A DNA stretch of 64,000 nucleotides from Blastococcus mobilis (GCF_900188025.1 NZ_FZNO01000002.1:186001-250000), one strand, 5' to 3'; counted from the first letter of the stretch, positions 52,118-61,394 are shown. Program-made: numbers and translations. The notes: generated by a model from the letters alone, not told the origin.

Positions 52118-53712
52118 TGGACGCACTGAACGAGCTCATGGGCGGTTTCGCCACCGCGCTGACGCCGACGAACCTCTTCTACGTACTGCTCGGCGTGCTC
52201 CTCGGCACCGCGATCGGCGTGCTCCCCGGCATCGGCCCCGCCATGACGGTGGCCCTGCTGCTGCCCCTGACGCGGGGCCTGGAGGTGGAGACGGCGCTCA
52301 TCATGTTCGCCGGCATCTACTACGGCGGGATGTACGGCGGATCCACGACGTCGATCCTGCTGAACACCCCCGGCGAGAGCGCGTCGGTGGTGACCGCCAT
52401 CGAGGGCAACAAGATGGCCAGGAGCGGGCGCGCAGCCCAGGCGCTGGCCACCGCGGCGATCGGGTCCTTCGTCGCCGGGACCATCGCCACCCTCCTGCTG
52501 GCGCTCGTGGCACCCACGGTCGCCGACCTGGCCGTGGAGGTCTCCCCCGCGGACACCTTCGCGATCATGGTGCTGGCCTTCATCGCCGTGACGTCGGTCC
52601 TCGGCAGCTCCCGGCTCCGTGGCCTGGCCGCGCTGGGCCTGGGCCTGACCATCGGCCTGATCGGCATCGACCCGACCTCCGGTCAGCAGCGGCTCACCTT
52701 CGGCATCCCGGAGCTGGCCGACGGCATCGACGTCGTCGTCGTGGCGGTCGGTCTGTTCGCCGTCGGGGAGGCGCTGTGGACGGCGGCTCACCTGCGCCGG
52801 CGTCCGATCGACGTGATCCCGGTCGGCAACCCGCGGATGAGCCGGCAGGACTTCCGGCGGTCCTGGAAGCCCTGGCTGCGCGGTACCGCCATCGGCTTCC
52901 CCTTCGGTGCCGTGCCCGCCGGCGGCGCGGAGATCCCGACGTTCCTCTCCTACGTCAGCGAGAAGCGGCTCTCCAAGCACCCCGAGGAGTTCGGAGAGGG
53001 CGCCATCGAGGGCGTGGCCGGTCCGGAGGCGACCAACAACGCCTCCGCAGCCGGCGGCCTGGTCCCGCTGCTGACCCTCGGCATCCCGGTCACGGCGACG
53101 GCGGCGGTCATGCTCGCGGCCATCCAGAGCTACGGCATCGAGCCCGGGCCCCGGCTGTTCGAGACCGAGCCCGTGCTGGTCTGGGGTCTCATCGCCAGCC
53201 TGTTCATCGGCAACACCGCCCTGCTGGTGCTCAACCTGCCGCTGGCACCGGTCTGGGCGCGCCTGCTGCGGATCCCGCGCTCGTACCTCTACGCGGGAAT
53301 CCTGTTCTTCTCCAGCCTCGGCGCCTACGCAGCCAACGCCTCGCCGTTCGACCTCCTCCTCCTGCTGGCGATCGGGGCGCTGGGGTTCATGATGCGCCGG
53401 TACGGCCTGCCGATCCTGCCGGCGATCATCGGCGTGATCCTGGGGCCGTTCGCCGAGGAGGAGCTGCGCCAGGCGCTGCAGATCAGCAACGGTCAGCTCA
53501 GCGGGCTGGTCACCCCGTTGACCGTGATCGTGTACGTCATCGTGGCGCTGGTCCTGCTGTGGCCGCTCGTCCGCCGGTTCCTGCCGCGCAAGGCGGCAGT
53601 ACCGGTGCTCGCCGACGCGGTGCACGAGATCGAGGAGGCCCACCACCACCACGGGCTCACCGACTCGGTCTCGGTGGAACGGCACGCCGACGACGGGGAC
53701 CGCACGTCCTGA
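52117..53712 (+). CDS. tctA: Tripartite tricarboxylate transporter, large membrane subunit
   Basis: 531 residues, about 12 membrane helices, with the TctA signature [20 protein letters not shown] and [20 protein letters not shown], and [20 protein letters not shown] in the second half. It ends in a His-rich tail (EEAHHHHGL). Na+- or H+-coupled uptake is expected. Confidence 0.93.
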   Translation: MDALNELMGGFATALTPTNLFYVLLGVLLGTAIGVLPGIGPAMTVALLLPLTRGLEVETALIMFAGIYYGGMYGGSTTSILLNTPGESASVVTAIEGNKMARSGRAAQALATAAIGSFVAGTIATLLLALVAPTVADLAVEVSPADTFAIMVLAFIAVTSVLGSSRLRGLAALGLGLTIGLIGIDPTSGQQRLTFGIPELADGIDVVVVAVGLFAVGEALWTAAHLRRRPIDVIPVGNPRMSRQDFRRSWKPWLRGTAIGFPFGAVPAGGAEIPTFLSYVSEKRLSKHPEEFGEGAIEGVAGPEATNNASAAGGLVPLLTLGIPVTATAAVMLAAIQSYGIEPGPRLFETEPVLVWGLIASLFIGNTALLVLNLPLAPVWARLLRIPRSYLYAGILFFSSLGAYAANASPFDLLLLLAIGALGFMMRRYGLPILPAIIGVILGPFAEEELRQALQISNGQLSGLVTPLTVIVYVIVALVLLWPLVRRFLPRKAAVPVLADAVHEIEEAHHHHGLTDSVSVERHADDGDRTS

Positions 53713-53734
53713 CCCTGCCGGACCGTTCGATCGT

Positions 53735-53795
53735 CGAGGGCCCCGTGCACGCGTCCGCCGCTCAGCCGGCGTCGGACGGGAGCGCGGGGCCCTCG
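53735..53795. terminator. Terminator-like hairpin between convergent tctA and MFS genes
   Basis: CGAGGGCCCCG (53735-53745) and CGGGGCCCTCG (53785-53795) are a perfect 11-bp inverted repeat in the 99-bp gap. Confidence 0.6.
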
Positions 53796-53811
53796 TCGTC
53801 GGGGTCTCGGC

Positions 53812-55239
53812 CTACCCCGACTGCGTGGCGTCCTGGAGTTCCAGGGCGCGGACGTTCGGGACGCGGGTGCGATCGGCGGGCCGCTCGTCGGGAAAGAGTG
53901 ACCGGAGATCCCGCACGTAGACACCGGTGCCGTGCCCGAAGCCGGACACCACCGGCTGCAGCCGTCCGCTGACGGTAGCGACGGCCCGGTCGAGCAGGGC
54001 GCGGGGCTGCGGCATCCGGACCCGCTCGCCGGAGACGGTCAGCACGAGCACGGCGGCGACGAGCGCCAGGACCGCGACCGAGCCGACCGCGGCGGGGAGG
54101 CCGGCGGACTCGGCCAGGAAGCCGATCGCGGGTGGCCCACCGAGGAGGCCCGTGTAGCCCACCGTGGTGGACAGTGCGATGCCGCGCGCACCCCCGAGCA
54201 GACCGGCGCGGGCGATCGCCAGCGGGAACACGTTGGCCAGCCCCAGGCCGACGGCCACGAAGCCGCCGAGGGCGACGGCCAGGGAGCTGGTCGTCACTGC
54301 GGCGACGGCGCCGGTCGCCGCCAGCACCGCACCGCCCACGAGCAGCTGCCGCTCCCCCAGGGCGAGCACCAGCCGTCCGCCTGCCAGTCGGCCGCAGGCC
54401 ATGGCGAGGGAGAAGCCGGCGTATCCCGCGGCGGCTACGGTGGCCGGCGCGCCGAGCTGCTCACGCAGCAGCAGGGCACCCCAGTCGGTCAGGGCCCCCT
54501 CGCCGAACGCCGTACAACCCGCGATCACGCCGAGCACGACCAGGACGGCGGTCGGCCGTCGGTGCACGCCACCGGGCGGCGCGTGCGGCTCCGCGGCCTC
54601 GGTCCCGCGCCCCGCGGCGAGGAGGGCCGGCAGCGCCCAGGCGCTGGCGAACAACCCCGCCGCGGCGACGAGCGTCAGGTGCGCGCCCACGCCGAGCACG
54701 GAGGAGGCGGCACCGCCGAGCAGCGCGCCACCGAGCCCGCCGAAGCTGAAGCCGGCGTGCAGCCCGGACAGGATCGGCCGGCCGACGGCGGCCTCCACCT
54801 GCACCCCGACGGAGTTGGCCGCGACGTTCACCATGCCGGTCGCGGCGCCGAAGACGAAGAGCGCGACGCACAGCGCCGGGACGGAGTACACCAGCCCCGG
54901 CAGGACGGCGGCCGCCGACACCGCGACCGCGGCGACGGCGCTCACCGGCCCGGCGCCGAACCGGACGCACCAGGCGCCGGTGAAGCGCATGCAGACGAGG
55001 GCACCGAGGGACAGGGAGAGCAGCGCGATCCCGAGCGTGCTATGGCCGGCACCCACACGGGCGGCGACGTCGGGGACGCGCGCGGCCCAACTGCCGAAGA
55101 CGGCGCCGTCGAGGACGAAGAGCACGGTGACGGCGGCACGGAGGCGGGCGACGGACGGCGGGGGGACGCGGGTGCCGGCGGACCGGGCGAGACCGGGGAC
55201 CGGCACGCGGGCGCGCGGAAGCAGGGAAAGGGCGGGCAC
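53812..55239 (-). CDS. MFS transporter (FucP/YbjJ-like group)
   Basis: 475 residues, 12 predicted helices: LDGAVFGSWAARVPDVAARV near the start is the YbjJ-type signature, then FGAATGMVNVAANSVGVQVE and SGLHAGFSFGGLGGALLGG. A hydrophilic ~60-residue C-terminal tail (VRDLRSLFPDERPADRTRVP) extends past the last helix. GTG 55239 follows AGAGGTCTCCC. Substrate unknown. Confidence 0.83.
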   Translation of the reverse strand: MPALSLLPRARVPVPGLARSAGTRVPPPSVARLRAAVTVLFVLDGAVFGSWAARVPDVAARVGAGHSTLGIALLSLSLGALVCMRFTGAWCVRFGAGPVSAVAAVAVSAAAVLPGLVYSVPALCVALFVFGAATGMVNVAANSVGVQVEAAVGRPILSGLHAGFSFGGLGGALLGGAASSVLGVGAHLTLVAAAGLFASAWALPALLAAGRGTEAAEPHAPPGGVHRRPTAVLVVLGVIAGCTAFGEGALTDWGALLLREQLGAPATVAAAGYAGFSLAMACGRLAGGRLVLALGERQLLVGGAVLAATGAVAAVTTSSLAVALGGFVAVGLGLANVFPLAIARAGLLGGARGIALSTTVGYTGLLGGPPAIGFLAESAGLPAAVGSVAVLALVAAVLVLTVSGERVRMPQPRALLDRAVATVSGRLQPVVSGFGHGTGVYVRDLRSLFPDERPADRTRVPNVRALELQDATQSG

Positions 55240-55429
55240 GGGAGACCTCTCAGGGAAGACGCCGGCCACTCGCGTCTTCGAGAGGTGGCCACGGGAACGG
55301 GGGCGGAGCCACGAGCTCGGGCACCCGATCTCCACGGTGACAGCGGTTCGCGGCCCTCGCCGCCTCACCCGCCCGATCGGCGCGTGAGAGTCACCACACG
55401 CTGCCGTAGCCGGGTCGACCGCGCCAGGC

Positions 55430-56329
55430 TCAGATGCTGCGCCAGCGCCCCTCGGTGGCGTTGCCCGCCGGCTTGGACTCGAAGACGTTCCCCTCGGTCG
55501 GCGGGACGTCGTCGTTCGCCATCGCCATGCGCTGCAGCAGCGGCCCGACCAGGGTGTCGAACACGCCCGGCACGAGCCGGAAGCCGGCGGTGAACAGTGA
55601 GTTGAACAGCCCGGCCTGCACGATCCGCCGCGGCCGGTCCAGCGTGGACAGGACCGCGCGGGCGACCCGCTGCGGCGAGTACACCGGCGGCGGGGGCCGG
55701 CCGGTGCTCCCCGCCCACGTCGCGCCCTGGAAGTAGATCGGGGTGTCGACGCCCCCGGGCTGCACCGCGGACACGGAGATGCCCGGCTCGTCCCGGGTCT
55801 CCTGCTGCAGCACCCGGACGAGCCCGAGCTGCCCCCACTTCGCCGTCACGTAGCTGCCCATCAGGGGCGCGGCGATGCTGCCGAGCAGCGAGTTGACGAC
55901 GACCAGATGACCGGCGCCCTGCTTGCGGAACACGGGCAGGACGACGCGGGCCACCGTTGCGGTGCCGTGCACCGCGACGTCGACGACCTGCTCGTAGACC
56001 TCACGCGGCACGTCCTCGATGCGGCCGTAGGCCATCACCTGGGCTGCGTGGACGACGACGTCGAGGCGGCCGAACTCGGCGACGGCGTCGTCGACGGCCG
56101 CCTGGATCGCGTCCTCGTCGGTGACGTCCGCCGGCCGGACGAGCACGGCCTGCGCCCCGGCGGCCAGCGCCTCGGCGGCGGCCTCCGCCAAGGGCTCCCG
56201 CCCGCGGGCGACCAGTACCAGCCGGGAGCCCCGGCCGGCCAGCTGCTGCGCCGTGGCACGGCCGATGCCGCTCGAGGCGCCGGTGATGAGCACCGTCTGC
56301 GGGCTCGCGGGATCAGTGGGTGTGGGCAC
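55430..56329 (-). CDS. Short-chain dehydrogenase/reductase (SDR)
   Basis: 299 residues. Cofactor motif TVLITGASSGIGRATAQQLA (TGxxxGIG), VVVHAAQVMAYGR (NNAG-type, here HAA), catalytic Ser in VNSLLGSIAAP and Tyr/Lys in YVTAKWGQLG. GTG 56329 has GGAGCTGAG upstream. The C-terminal extension (about 230-299) is longer than the classical core. Substrate unknown. Confidence 0.87.
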   Translation of the reverse strand: MPTPTDPASPQTVLITGASSGIGRATAQQLAGRGSRLVLVARGREPLAEAAAEALAAGAQAVLVRPADVTDEDAIQAAVDDAVAEFGRLDVVVHAAQVMAYGRIEDVPREVYEQVVDVAVHGTATVARVVLPVFRKQGAGHLVVVNSLLGSIAAPLMGSYVTAKWGQLGLVRVLQQETRDEPGISVSAVQPGGVDTPIYFQGATWAGSTGRPPPPVYSPQRVARAVLSTLDRPRRIVQAGLFNSLFTAGFRLVPGVFDTLVGPLLQRMAMANDDVPPTEGNVFESKPAGNATEGRWRSI

Positions 56330-56420
56330 GGACTCAGCTCCTCGGGGCGGAAGGGGGAGGGCGGTCCACCCACGTGCGTCCGCTCGGCATCCCCGTCCCG
56401 CTACCCGGGCGCCGACGCCC

Positions 56421-56834
56421 TCATGCGGGTGGTGCACAACCGATCTCGTCGAGCAGCCGCCACAGCCAGCCCGGCCCGGCCACCGGGGTCGCCGGCGGCA
56501 ACCGGGCGCGGAGACCACGGTCCGCGGTGACGACCAGCAGCCGGGTCCCGTCGGCCGTCAGCCGGGCCGCGCAGGCGGCGAGGGCGTCGTCCCCGCTGCC
56601 GATCGCGCGCTCGACCCGGACGCCGACGGGTGCGGTCACGTCCCGCGCCTGACCCTCGACCACGGCCACCACCTCGTCGCAGACCACGACCCCGCCGTCC
56701 GGCCCCGGGAGCGAGCGGCCGGGCAGCCCGGCGAGGCGGCCCAGCAGGCGGGTGGCCGCGCCGGCGCGGTCGCGCCACCAGCCGTCCGGGCGCGCGCCGA
56801 CGACGTTGGCGGCATCGACGAGCAGCACGGTCAT
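56421..56834 (-). CDS. NYN (YacP/PIN-like) RNase-domain protein
   Basis: 137 residues: TVLLVDAANVVGARPDGWWR (first Asp and Asn of the PIN/NYN centre), ERAIGSGDDALAACAARL and LLVVTADRGLRARL (further acidic residues). Small actinobacterial members of this family are uncharacterised; RNA cleavage is inferred from the fold. Confidence 0.78.
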   Translation of the reverse strand: MTVLLVDAANVVGARPDGWWRDRAGAATRLLGRLAGLPGRSLPGPDGGVVVCDEVVAVVEGQARDVTAPVGVRVERAIGSGDDALAACAARLTADGTRLLVVTADRGLRARLPPATPVAGPGWLWRLLDEIGCAPPA

Positions 56835-56971
56835 CGGCGTCCCTCGTTCAGGTGGTCGCGGTCACCCGGACGGGCGGCCGCGCTCCCCCGCCGTTTGCCC
56901 CCGGTACCCCGCCGGCAAGCCGGGCCCGGATGGCAGGGGATCGACTCAGCCCACCGGCACGAAGGAGACCC

Positions 56972-57673
56972 ATGATGGCCGGCAACGACCGCACCCGGCA
57001 GGACCACACCCGGCACGACGGCAGCCAGCACGACGGCACCCGGCACGACACCACCCCGCACCTGCCCCACCCCGGACCGGCGGCACCGAGCCGCACCGAG
57101 GATGCGACGGTGACGCTCGGCACGGCCCGCGATGCGGTGGCCGCCCAGCGCGCGGTGTTCGGCGGGATCAAGTGGGGGGCGGCCTTCTTCGGCTGGCTCT
57201 CGGCCAACGGTCTGGCGGTCCTGCTGGTGGCGCTGCTGTCGGCGGCCGGGGTCGCTCTCGGTCTCGCCCAGGGGGTCGACACCGCCGACGAGGCCGCCCA
57301 GCAGGTGGAGACCCTGGGCATCGGGGGCGGCATCGCCGTCCTGGTCGTCCTCTTCCTGGCCTACCTGGCCGGTGGGTACGTGGCCGGGCGGATGGCCCGG
57401 TTCGACGGTGCCCGCCAGGGCGTGGCCGTGTGGCTGATCGGCCTGCTCGTGGTCCTGCTCCTGGCCGCGGCCGGGGCGCTCCTGGGCGCGCAGTACAACG
57501 TGCTGCAGCAGCTGAACCTGCCGCGCATCCCGGTCGACGAGGGCACCGCCACCACCGCCGGGATCGTCACGCTGGTGGCCATCCTGCTGGTCACGCTGCT
57601 GGGGGCGCTCGTCGGCGGCAAGGTCGGCGAGCGCTACCACCGCAAGGTCGACCGGGCCGGCTTCGGCGCCTGA
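56972..57673 (+). CDS. Four-helix membrane protein with His/Asp-repeat N-terminus
   Basis: 233 residues. Residues 5-30 are a hydrophilic repeat of TRHDG/SQHDG type. After about 65 come four membrane segments (AAFFGWLSANGLAVLLVALL; GIAVLVVLFLAYLAGGYVAG; AVWLIGLLVVLLLAAAGALL; VTLVAILLVTLLGALVGG) and a short basic tail. ATG 56972 follows GAAGGAGACC. Function unknown; the His-rich tail might bind metal. Confidence 0.7.
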   Translation: MMAGNDRTRQDHTRHDGSQHDGTRHDTTPHLPHPGPAAPSRTEDATVTLGTARDAVAAQRAVFGGIKWGAAFFGWLSANGLAVLLVALLSAAGVALGLAQGVDTADEAAQQVETLGIGGGIAVLVVLFLAYLAGGYVAGRMARFDGARQGVAVWLIGLLVVLLLAAAGALLGAQYNVLQQLNLPRIPVDEGTATTAGIVTLVAILLVTLLGALVGGKVGERYHRKVDRAGFGA

Positions 57674-57731
57674 GAAAGGACCCCGTCCTCCCCACCCCTC
57701 GCACCCTCGGGGCGGTGCCCTGGACGGGGCC
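57674..57731 (+). repeat. Post-stop hairpin repeat, copy E
   Basis: It begins directly after the TGA at 57671-57673. GGACCCCGTCC (57678-57688) and GGACGGGGCC (57722-57731) pair, and CATTT follows. AAGGACCCCGTCCTCCCCAC at 57676-57695 and the CCCTGGACGGGGCC arm are identical to copy B, 37 kb away. Confidence 0.8.
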
Positions 57732-57755
57732 ATTTCGTGCCCGCCGGTACGCACC

Positions 57756-57761
57756 TACGCT
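57756..57761 (+). promoter_or_regulatory. -10 box of a probable leaderless transcript (DUF2277 gene)
   Basis: TACGCT lies 7 bases before ATG 57769, with no ribosome site. Confidence 0.45.
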
Positions 57762-57768
57762 CGGCGCC

Positions 57769-58038
57769 ATGTGCCGGAACATCCGTCCGCTCTCGAACTT
57801 CGAGCCACCGGCGACCGACGACGAGATCCAGGCCGCGGCCCTGCAGTACGTACGCAAGATCAGCGGCACGACGAAGCCGTCCCGGGCCAACGCCGAGGCC
57901 TTCGACCGGGCCGTCGCCGAGGTCGCCGCGGCCTCGGTCCGCCTGCTCGATTCCCTCGTCACCACGGCAGCACCCAAGGACCGCGAGGTGGAAGCGGCCA
58001 AGGCGCGGGAGCGGGCCGCCCTGCGCTACGGCACCTGA
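57769..58038 (+). CDS. DUF2277 domain-containing protein
   Basis: 89 residues opening with MCRNIRPLSNFEPPATDDEI, the diagnostic start of DUF2277, followed by YVRKISGTTKPSRANAEAFD. Widespread in actinobacteria and proteobacteria, function unknown. The start is fixed by the conserved MCRNI. Confidence 0.88.
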   Translation: MCRNIRPLSNFEPPATDDEIQAAALQYVRKISGTTKPSRANAEAFDRAVAEVAAASVRLLDSLVTTAAPKDREVEAAKARERAALRYGT

Positions 58039-58130
58039 GCGACGCATGGTTTGCATTGCGCACAACCGGCATGACGGCGGACGACCGGGGTAAGGAGGCT
58101 CACACCAACCTCCCGGTCTAGGAGCTCGCC

Positions 58131-58679
58131 ATGGCGCGCAACACCCTGTCCCGCACCCTGCACGATGTCGGCCTGTCCGCCTGGTTCGGCGGCACGCTGG
58201 CCAATGCCGTAGCCCTCAACGCCGCTGCCGGCGAGGCCGGGAGCGACTCGGCCACCGGCCGCGTGGCCAACGCCGGCTGGGACCGCTGGACGCCGGTCAA
58301 CGCCGTCGCCATCGGCGCCCACCTGCTCGGCAGCATCGGCCAGCTGCGTGCCAACAGGGCGCGCATGGCCCAGCAGGAGGGGGTCGCCTCGATGTCCCTG
58401 CTCAAGACATTGCTGACCGCCGGGGCTCTCGGCGCCACCGCCTACAGCCGGGTCCTCGGCCAGCGTGTGTCGGCCGCCGGCAACCCGCCGTCCAAGCGCG
58501 GCACCAGGCCCAGCAAGCGCACGCAGGCCCTGCAGGCCGACGTCGCGGCCGCGCAGCAGCAGCTGGACACCCTGCAGTGGGTGATCCCGGCCCTCACCGG
58601 TGCCCTTGTCGCGGTCAGCTCCTACGCCGGCGAGCAGCAGCGCCCCTCCGAGGTGGCGGCGGGCACGGCCGCCGCCTGA
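58131..58679 (+). CDS. Predicted membrane protein, unknown function
   Basis: 182 residues. GLSAWFGGTLANAVALNAAA and NAVAIGAHLLGSIGQL suggest weak N-terminal membrane segments, then LLKTLLTAGALGATAYSRVL. A basic loop (PPSKRGTRPSKRTQALQADV) leads into a final helix. ATG 58131 follows TAGGAGCTCGCC. Similar proteins occur in actinobacteria without a known role. Confidence 0.68.
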   Translation: MARNTLSRTLHDVGLSAWFGGTLANAVALNAAAGEAGSDSATGRVANAGWDRWTPVNAVAIGAHLLGSIGQLRANRARMAQQEGVASMSLLKTLLTAGALGATAYSRVLGQRVSAAGNPPSKRGTRPSKRTQALQADVAAAQQQLDTLQWVIPALTGALVAVSSYAGEQQRPSEVAAGTAAA

Positions 58680-58709
58680 CCCGCTCCCCGCCGACGAGGG
58701 TTGCCGACC

Positions 58710-59177
58710 ATGACCGAGACCGCTGCTGCCTCCCACGCACCCCGTGGGAAGACCCCCGGCGCCACCCGCTGCCCGGACTGCACCGACGGGCTCGGCCAGC
58801 CGCGGCCGGCCCAGCCGGGTTCGTGGCGGGCGCGCATCCACGACACCCCCGGCCTGGTGGTGCCCTATCGCATCGCCGTCTTCGTGGTCGGGCTGCTGTT
58901 CGTGATGCTGGGCATCGCACTCACCGCCCTGCCTGGTCCGCTCACCATCCCGCCGATCCTGATCGGCCTCTGGATCTGGTCGAGCGAGTTCCTGTGGGCC
59001 GCCCGCATCTTCGCCACGTTCCGGCGCAAGGCACAGGAGACCTGGCGGCACGCCAGGCAGCACCCGGTGTCCTCCGCCGCTGTCACCCTCGGTGGCCTCG
59101 CCGCCGCCGGACTCGCCTTCTGGGCGGTCGGGCACTACCAGCTCGTGGATCAGGCGAAGGAGGCACTGGGGCTCTGA
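58710..59177 (+). CDS. TIGR02611-type membrane protein
   Basis: 155 residues. The core GIALTALPGPLTIPPILIGL then WIWSSEFLWAARIF is the PGPGW-like signature of the TIGR02611 family. An N-terminal Cys pair (TRCPDC) precedes it. Two or three membrane helices; function unknown. A TTG at 58701 is an alternative start. Confidence 0.78.
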   Translation: MTETAAASHAPRGKTPGATRCPDCTDGLGQPRPAQPGSWRARIHDTPGLVVPYRIAVFVVGLLFVMLGIALTALPGPLTIPPILIGLWIWSSEFLWAARIFATFRRKAQETWRHARQHPVSSAAVTLGGLAAAGLAFWAVGHYQLVDQAKEALGL

Positions 59178-59214
59178 TGCCCGGCGCCGGCACGTCGCCG
59201 GTCGACTGATCGTC

Positions 59215-59367
59215 ATGTCCACCGGTCATCCGTTCGCGTGGGATCGGCGTGGGCGGGCGCAGGCGTGGCTCGCGGCCGGGGTGGTGGCCGCCCTGCTCGT
59301 GTGGTGGTGGATGCTCGCGCCCTTCTGGCAGCGCGCCCGCAACACGCTGGACCGGCCTGACGACTGA
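59215..59367 (+). CDS. Very small single-pass membrane protein
   Basis: 50 residues: AWLAAGVVAALLVWWWMLAP is a clear membrane helix, followed by FWQRARNTLDRPDD. ATG 59215. It lies between two genes on the same strand; coding is supported only by the helix and spacing. Confidence 0.45.
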   Translation: MSTGHPFAWDRRGRAQAWLAAGVVAALLVWWWMLAPFWQRARNTLDRPDD

Positions 59368-59415
59368 GCGCACGCCGACGACCGGGCGCGCACCGGGGTG
59401 GGCTACAACTCCAGC

Positions 59416-59874
59416 ATGAGCTCCAGCACCGCCGTCGACTCCCTCCTGCCCCGCCGGGCCCACTTCGCCGAGCTGACGCCGTTCGAGGTGTACGCCCTCT
59501 GCCGGCTACGGGTCGACGTGTTCGTCGTCGAACAGGAGTGCCCCTATCCCGAGCTGGACGGCCGCGACACCGAACCGGGCACGGTGCACCTGTGGCTGGA
59601 ATCCGGCGGCGTGCCGGCCGCGACCATCCGGGTCCTCGACGACGGGCCGACCCGGGCCATCGGGCGGGTCGCGACCGCGGCCGCCTTCCGCGGTCGGGGT
59701 CTGGCGGCGCGGCTGATGGCCGAGGGCATCGCCCTGTGCGAGGGATTCCCGATCACGCTGGGCGCGCAGGCACACCTGGAGGGGTGGTACGAGCGATTCG
59801 GCTTCCGGCGCAGCGGCCCGGGTTACATCGAGGACGGCATCCCGCACGTGCCGATGCGGCGCGAGCCCGTCTGA
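59416..59874 (+). CDS. ElaA-like GNAT acetyltransferase
   Basis: 152 residues: ELTPFEVYALCRLRVDVFVV and EQECPYPELDGRDTEP are the ElaA signature, with acetyl-CoA loop GRVATAAAFRGRGLAARLMA. Substrate unknown. TACAAC 7 bases before the ATG (59404-59409) with no ribosome site suggests a leaderless mRNA. It converges with the rhodopsin gene 3 bp away. Confidence 0.85.
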   Translation: MSSSTAVDSLLPRRAHFAELTPFEVYALCRLRVDVFVVEQECPYPELDGRDTEPGTVHLWLESGGVPAATIRVLDDGPTRAIGRVATAAAFRGRGLAARLMAEGIALCEGFPITLGAQAHLEGWYERFGFRRSGPGYIEDGIPHVPMRREPV

Positions 59875-59877
59875 CCC

Positions 59878-60777
59878 TCATCTCGGTGCCGCCGGCACGG
59901 CAGCGCCCGACGCCACCCCTCGGATCCGGGGCTGGACGGCGTCGCTCTTGTGCACGTGGCTGGACCAGACGGGCTCGGGGTGGGTGTCGATGCCGGCGGC
60001 CACGTCCTCGGCGGTGCGCAGCTTGGCGACCTTGTGGACCAGGACACCGAAGCCGACCTTCGCCACGACGTCGTTGGCGGAGTAGGCCAGTTGCATCGTG
60101 GTGAACCAGGCCGGGGTCACGTCGGCGAAGACGGGGACGGCGTACACGAGCGGGTAGATGCCGAAGCTGCCGAGCAGCACGATCGCCGCGTTCCGGAGGC
60201 TCAGAGCGGCCTCGCGCCCCATGGTGGGCAGCGACACCCGGACGGCACCGATCAGCGCGACGTACAGGTAGACGAAGAAGACGGTGCTGATCAGTCCCCA
60301 GACGACCAGCGCCGTCCGGTCGCGCCCCTCGGCCAGCACCTGGGAGCCCAGGTACCCGGTGACGATCATCAGGAAGGCCGCGGCCATGGTGGTGAAGCGC
60401 AGGGTCCGCGCCTTCGCGCCCGCCACCGAGCAGACGGCGAGCAGTTCCACGGTGAGCAGGGGAACCGTCACCGACCAGTCGATGTAGCGCGTCGCCTCCG
60501 ACGTCCGTGCCTCCTCGTTCGGCACGTACACCCCGCCCTCGAGGCGGAAGCCGCTGTCCCAGTCCAGGTAGAGGATGAGGTAGGCCAGCGCCGCCACACC
60601 GGCGAGGCACAACCCGGCCAGGGCCGACGGCCGGTAGCGGACCGACACCTCGTCCTTGCTGTTCCACGCGTAGACGAAGTACGCGAACAGCGCGAAACCG
60701 GCGCCGAGCAGTGCCAACTGCACGAGGTCGTACAGCCCGAGCGGCATCGTCTGCAGCTCCGGGGTCGGGGTGTCCAT
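59878..60777 (-). CDS. Microbial (type 1) rhodopsin, predicted light-driven proton pump
   Basis: 299 residues, seven membrane helices. Helix C is RYIDWSVTVPLLTVELL: Asp100 (acceptor), Thr104 and Glu111 (donor) give the DTE triad of proteorhodopsin-type pumps. Helix G has Asp236 and the retinal Schiff-base Lys240 in ANDVVAKVGFG. Leu108 aligns with proteorhodopsin 105 (green tuning). Gly161 in VVWGLISTVFF sits where bacteriorhodopsin has Trp138 and xanthorhodopsin has the carotenoid-admitting Gly156. ATG 60777 follows ACGGAGCCCCC. No retinal or carotenoid genes are in the window. Confidence 0.92.
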   Translation of the reverse strand: MDTPTPELQTMPLGLYDLVQLALLGAGFALFAYFVYAWNSKDEVSVRYRPSALAGLCLAGVAALAYLILYLDWDSGFRLEGGVYVPNEEARTSEATRYIDWSVTVPLLTVELLAVCSVAGAKARTLRFTTMAAAFLMIVTGYLGSQVLAEGRDRTALVVWGLISTVFFVYLYVALIGAVRVSLPTMGREAALSLRNAAIVLLGSFGIYPLVYAVPVFADVTPAWFTTMQLAYSANDVVAKVGFGVLVHKVAKLRTAEDVAAGIDTHPEPVWSSHVHKSDAVQPRIRGVASGAAVPAAPR

Positions 60778-61047
60778 GGGGGCTCCGTTGCTGCTGTGGG
60801 CCGACGCCGGACGGGTCCCGCACGGCCCGCCCCGGTCGACCGGCCCTACCCCGCAGACCCGGCCACAACCGAACCCCGCCTTTGGGCAGGCTGCTCGCCA
60901 CGCGGCCGGAGGTGGTCGCGCGCGCGGCCGCCGGCGACCCGGTGGACGACGACGCGCCGCCGTCGTCCGCCTCCTGCTCCAGCGACTTCCCCCGCGCGAG
61001 ACCACCTCTGACGGTGCGCATCGCGGCACGCGGGTATGAGGTCGCTC

Positions 61048-61344
61048 ATGGGCGTGCGCAACGCGGCGGTCGCGGCCGCGGACCAGTGGACCGACCCCGA
61101 CGACGGCATCCGCTACCCCGCCGGTGAGGTCCACGCGTGGGAGCGCGGGCGCAACGAGACGGCCTGCGGGCTGTCATTGAGCAGGTCCCGGCTGGCCCGG
61201 TTCCCCCACGTCGGTTGGGCGGACGTCCAGCCGGAGTCCGGCCGGCACGCGGAGGGCGTGCAGGCCGTGTGCCGGCGCTGCCGCGCGGCCCAGGGCGCCC
61301 GCCGGGACGAGCGCGGCTGGACGAGGACCAACCCCCGGCCCTGA
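61048..61344 (+). CDS. Small Cys-containing protein, unknown function
   Basis: 98 residues from ATG 61048, which has TATGAG 7 bases upstream (61035-61040), suggesting a leaderless start; ATG 61036 is in frame. Features: ETACGLSLSRSRLARFPHVG and a C-terminal AVCRRCRAAQ, i.e. three Cys that may bind zinc. The 270-bp region before it (60778-61047) shows nothing else I recognise. Confidence 0.55.
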   Translation: MGVRNAAVAAADQWTDPDDGIRYPAGEVHAWERGRNETACGLSLSRSRLARFPHVGWADVQPESGRHAEGVQAVCRRCRAAQGARRDERGWTRTNPRP

Positions 61345-61394
61345 CCGCCCTCTCCCCGGCCGACCGCGGATGAGCCGCCGTCCAGACTGATGCG

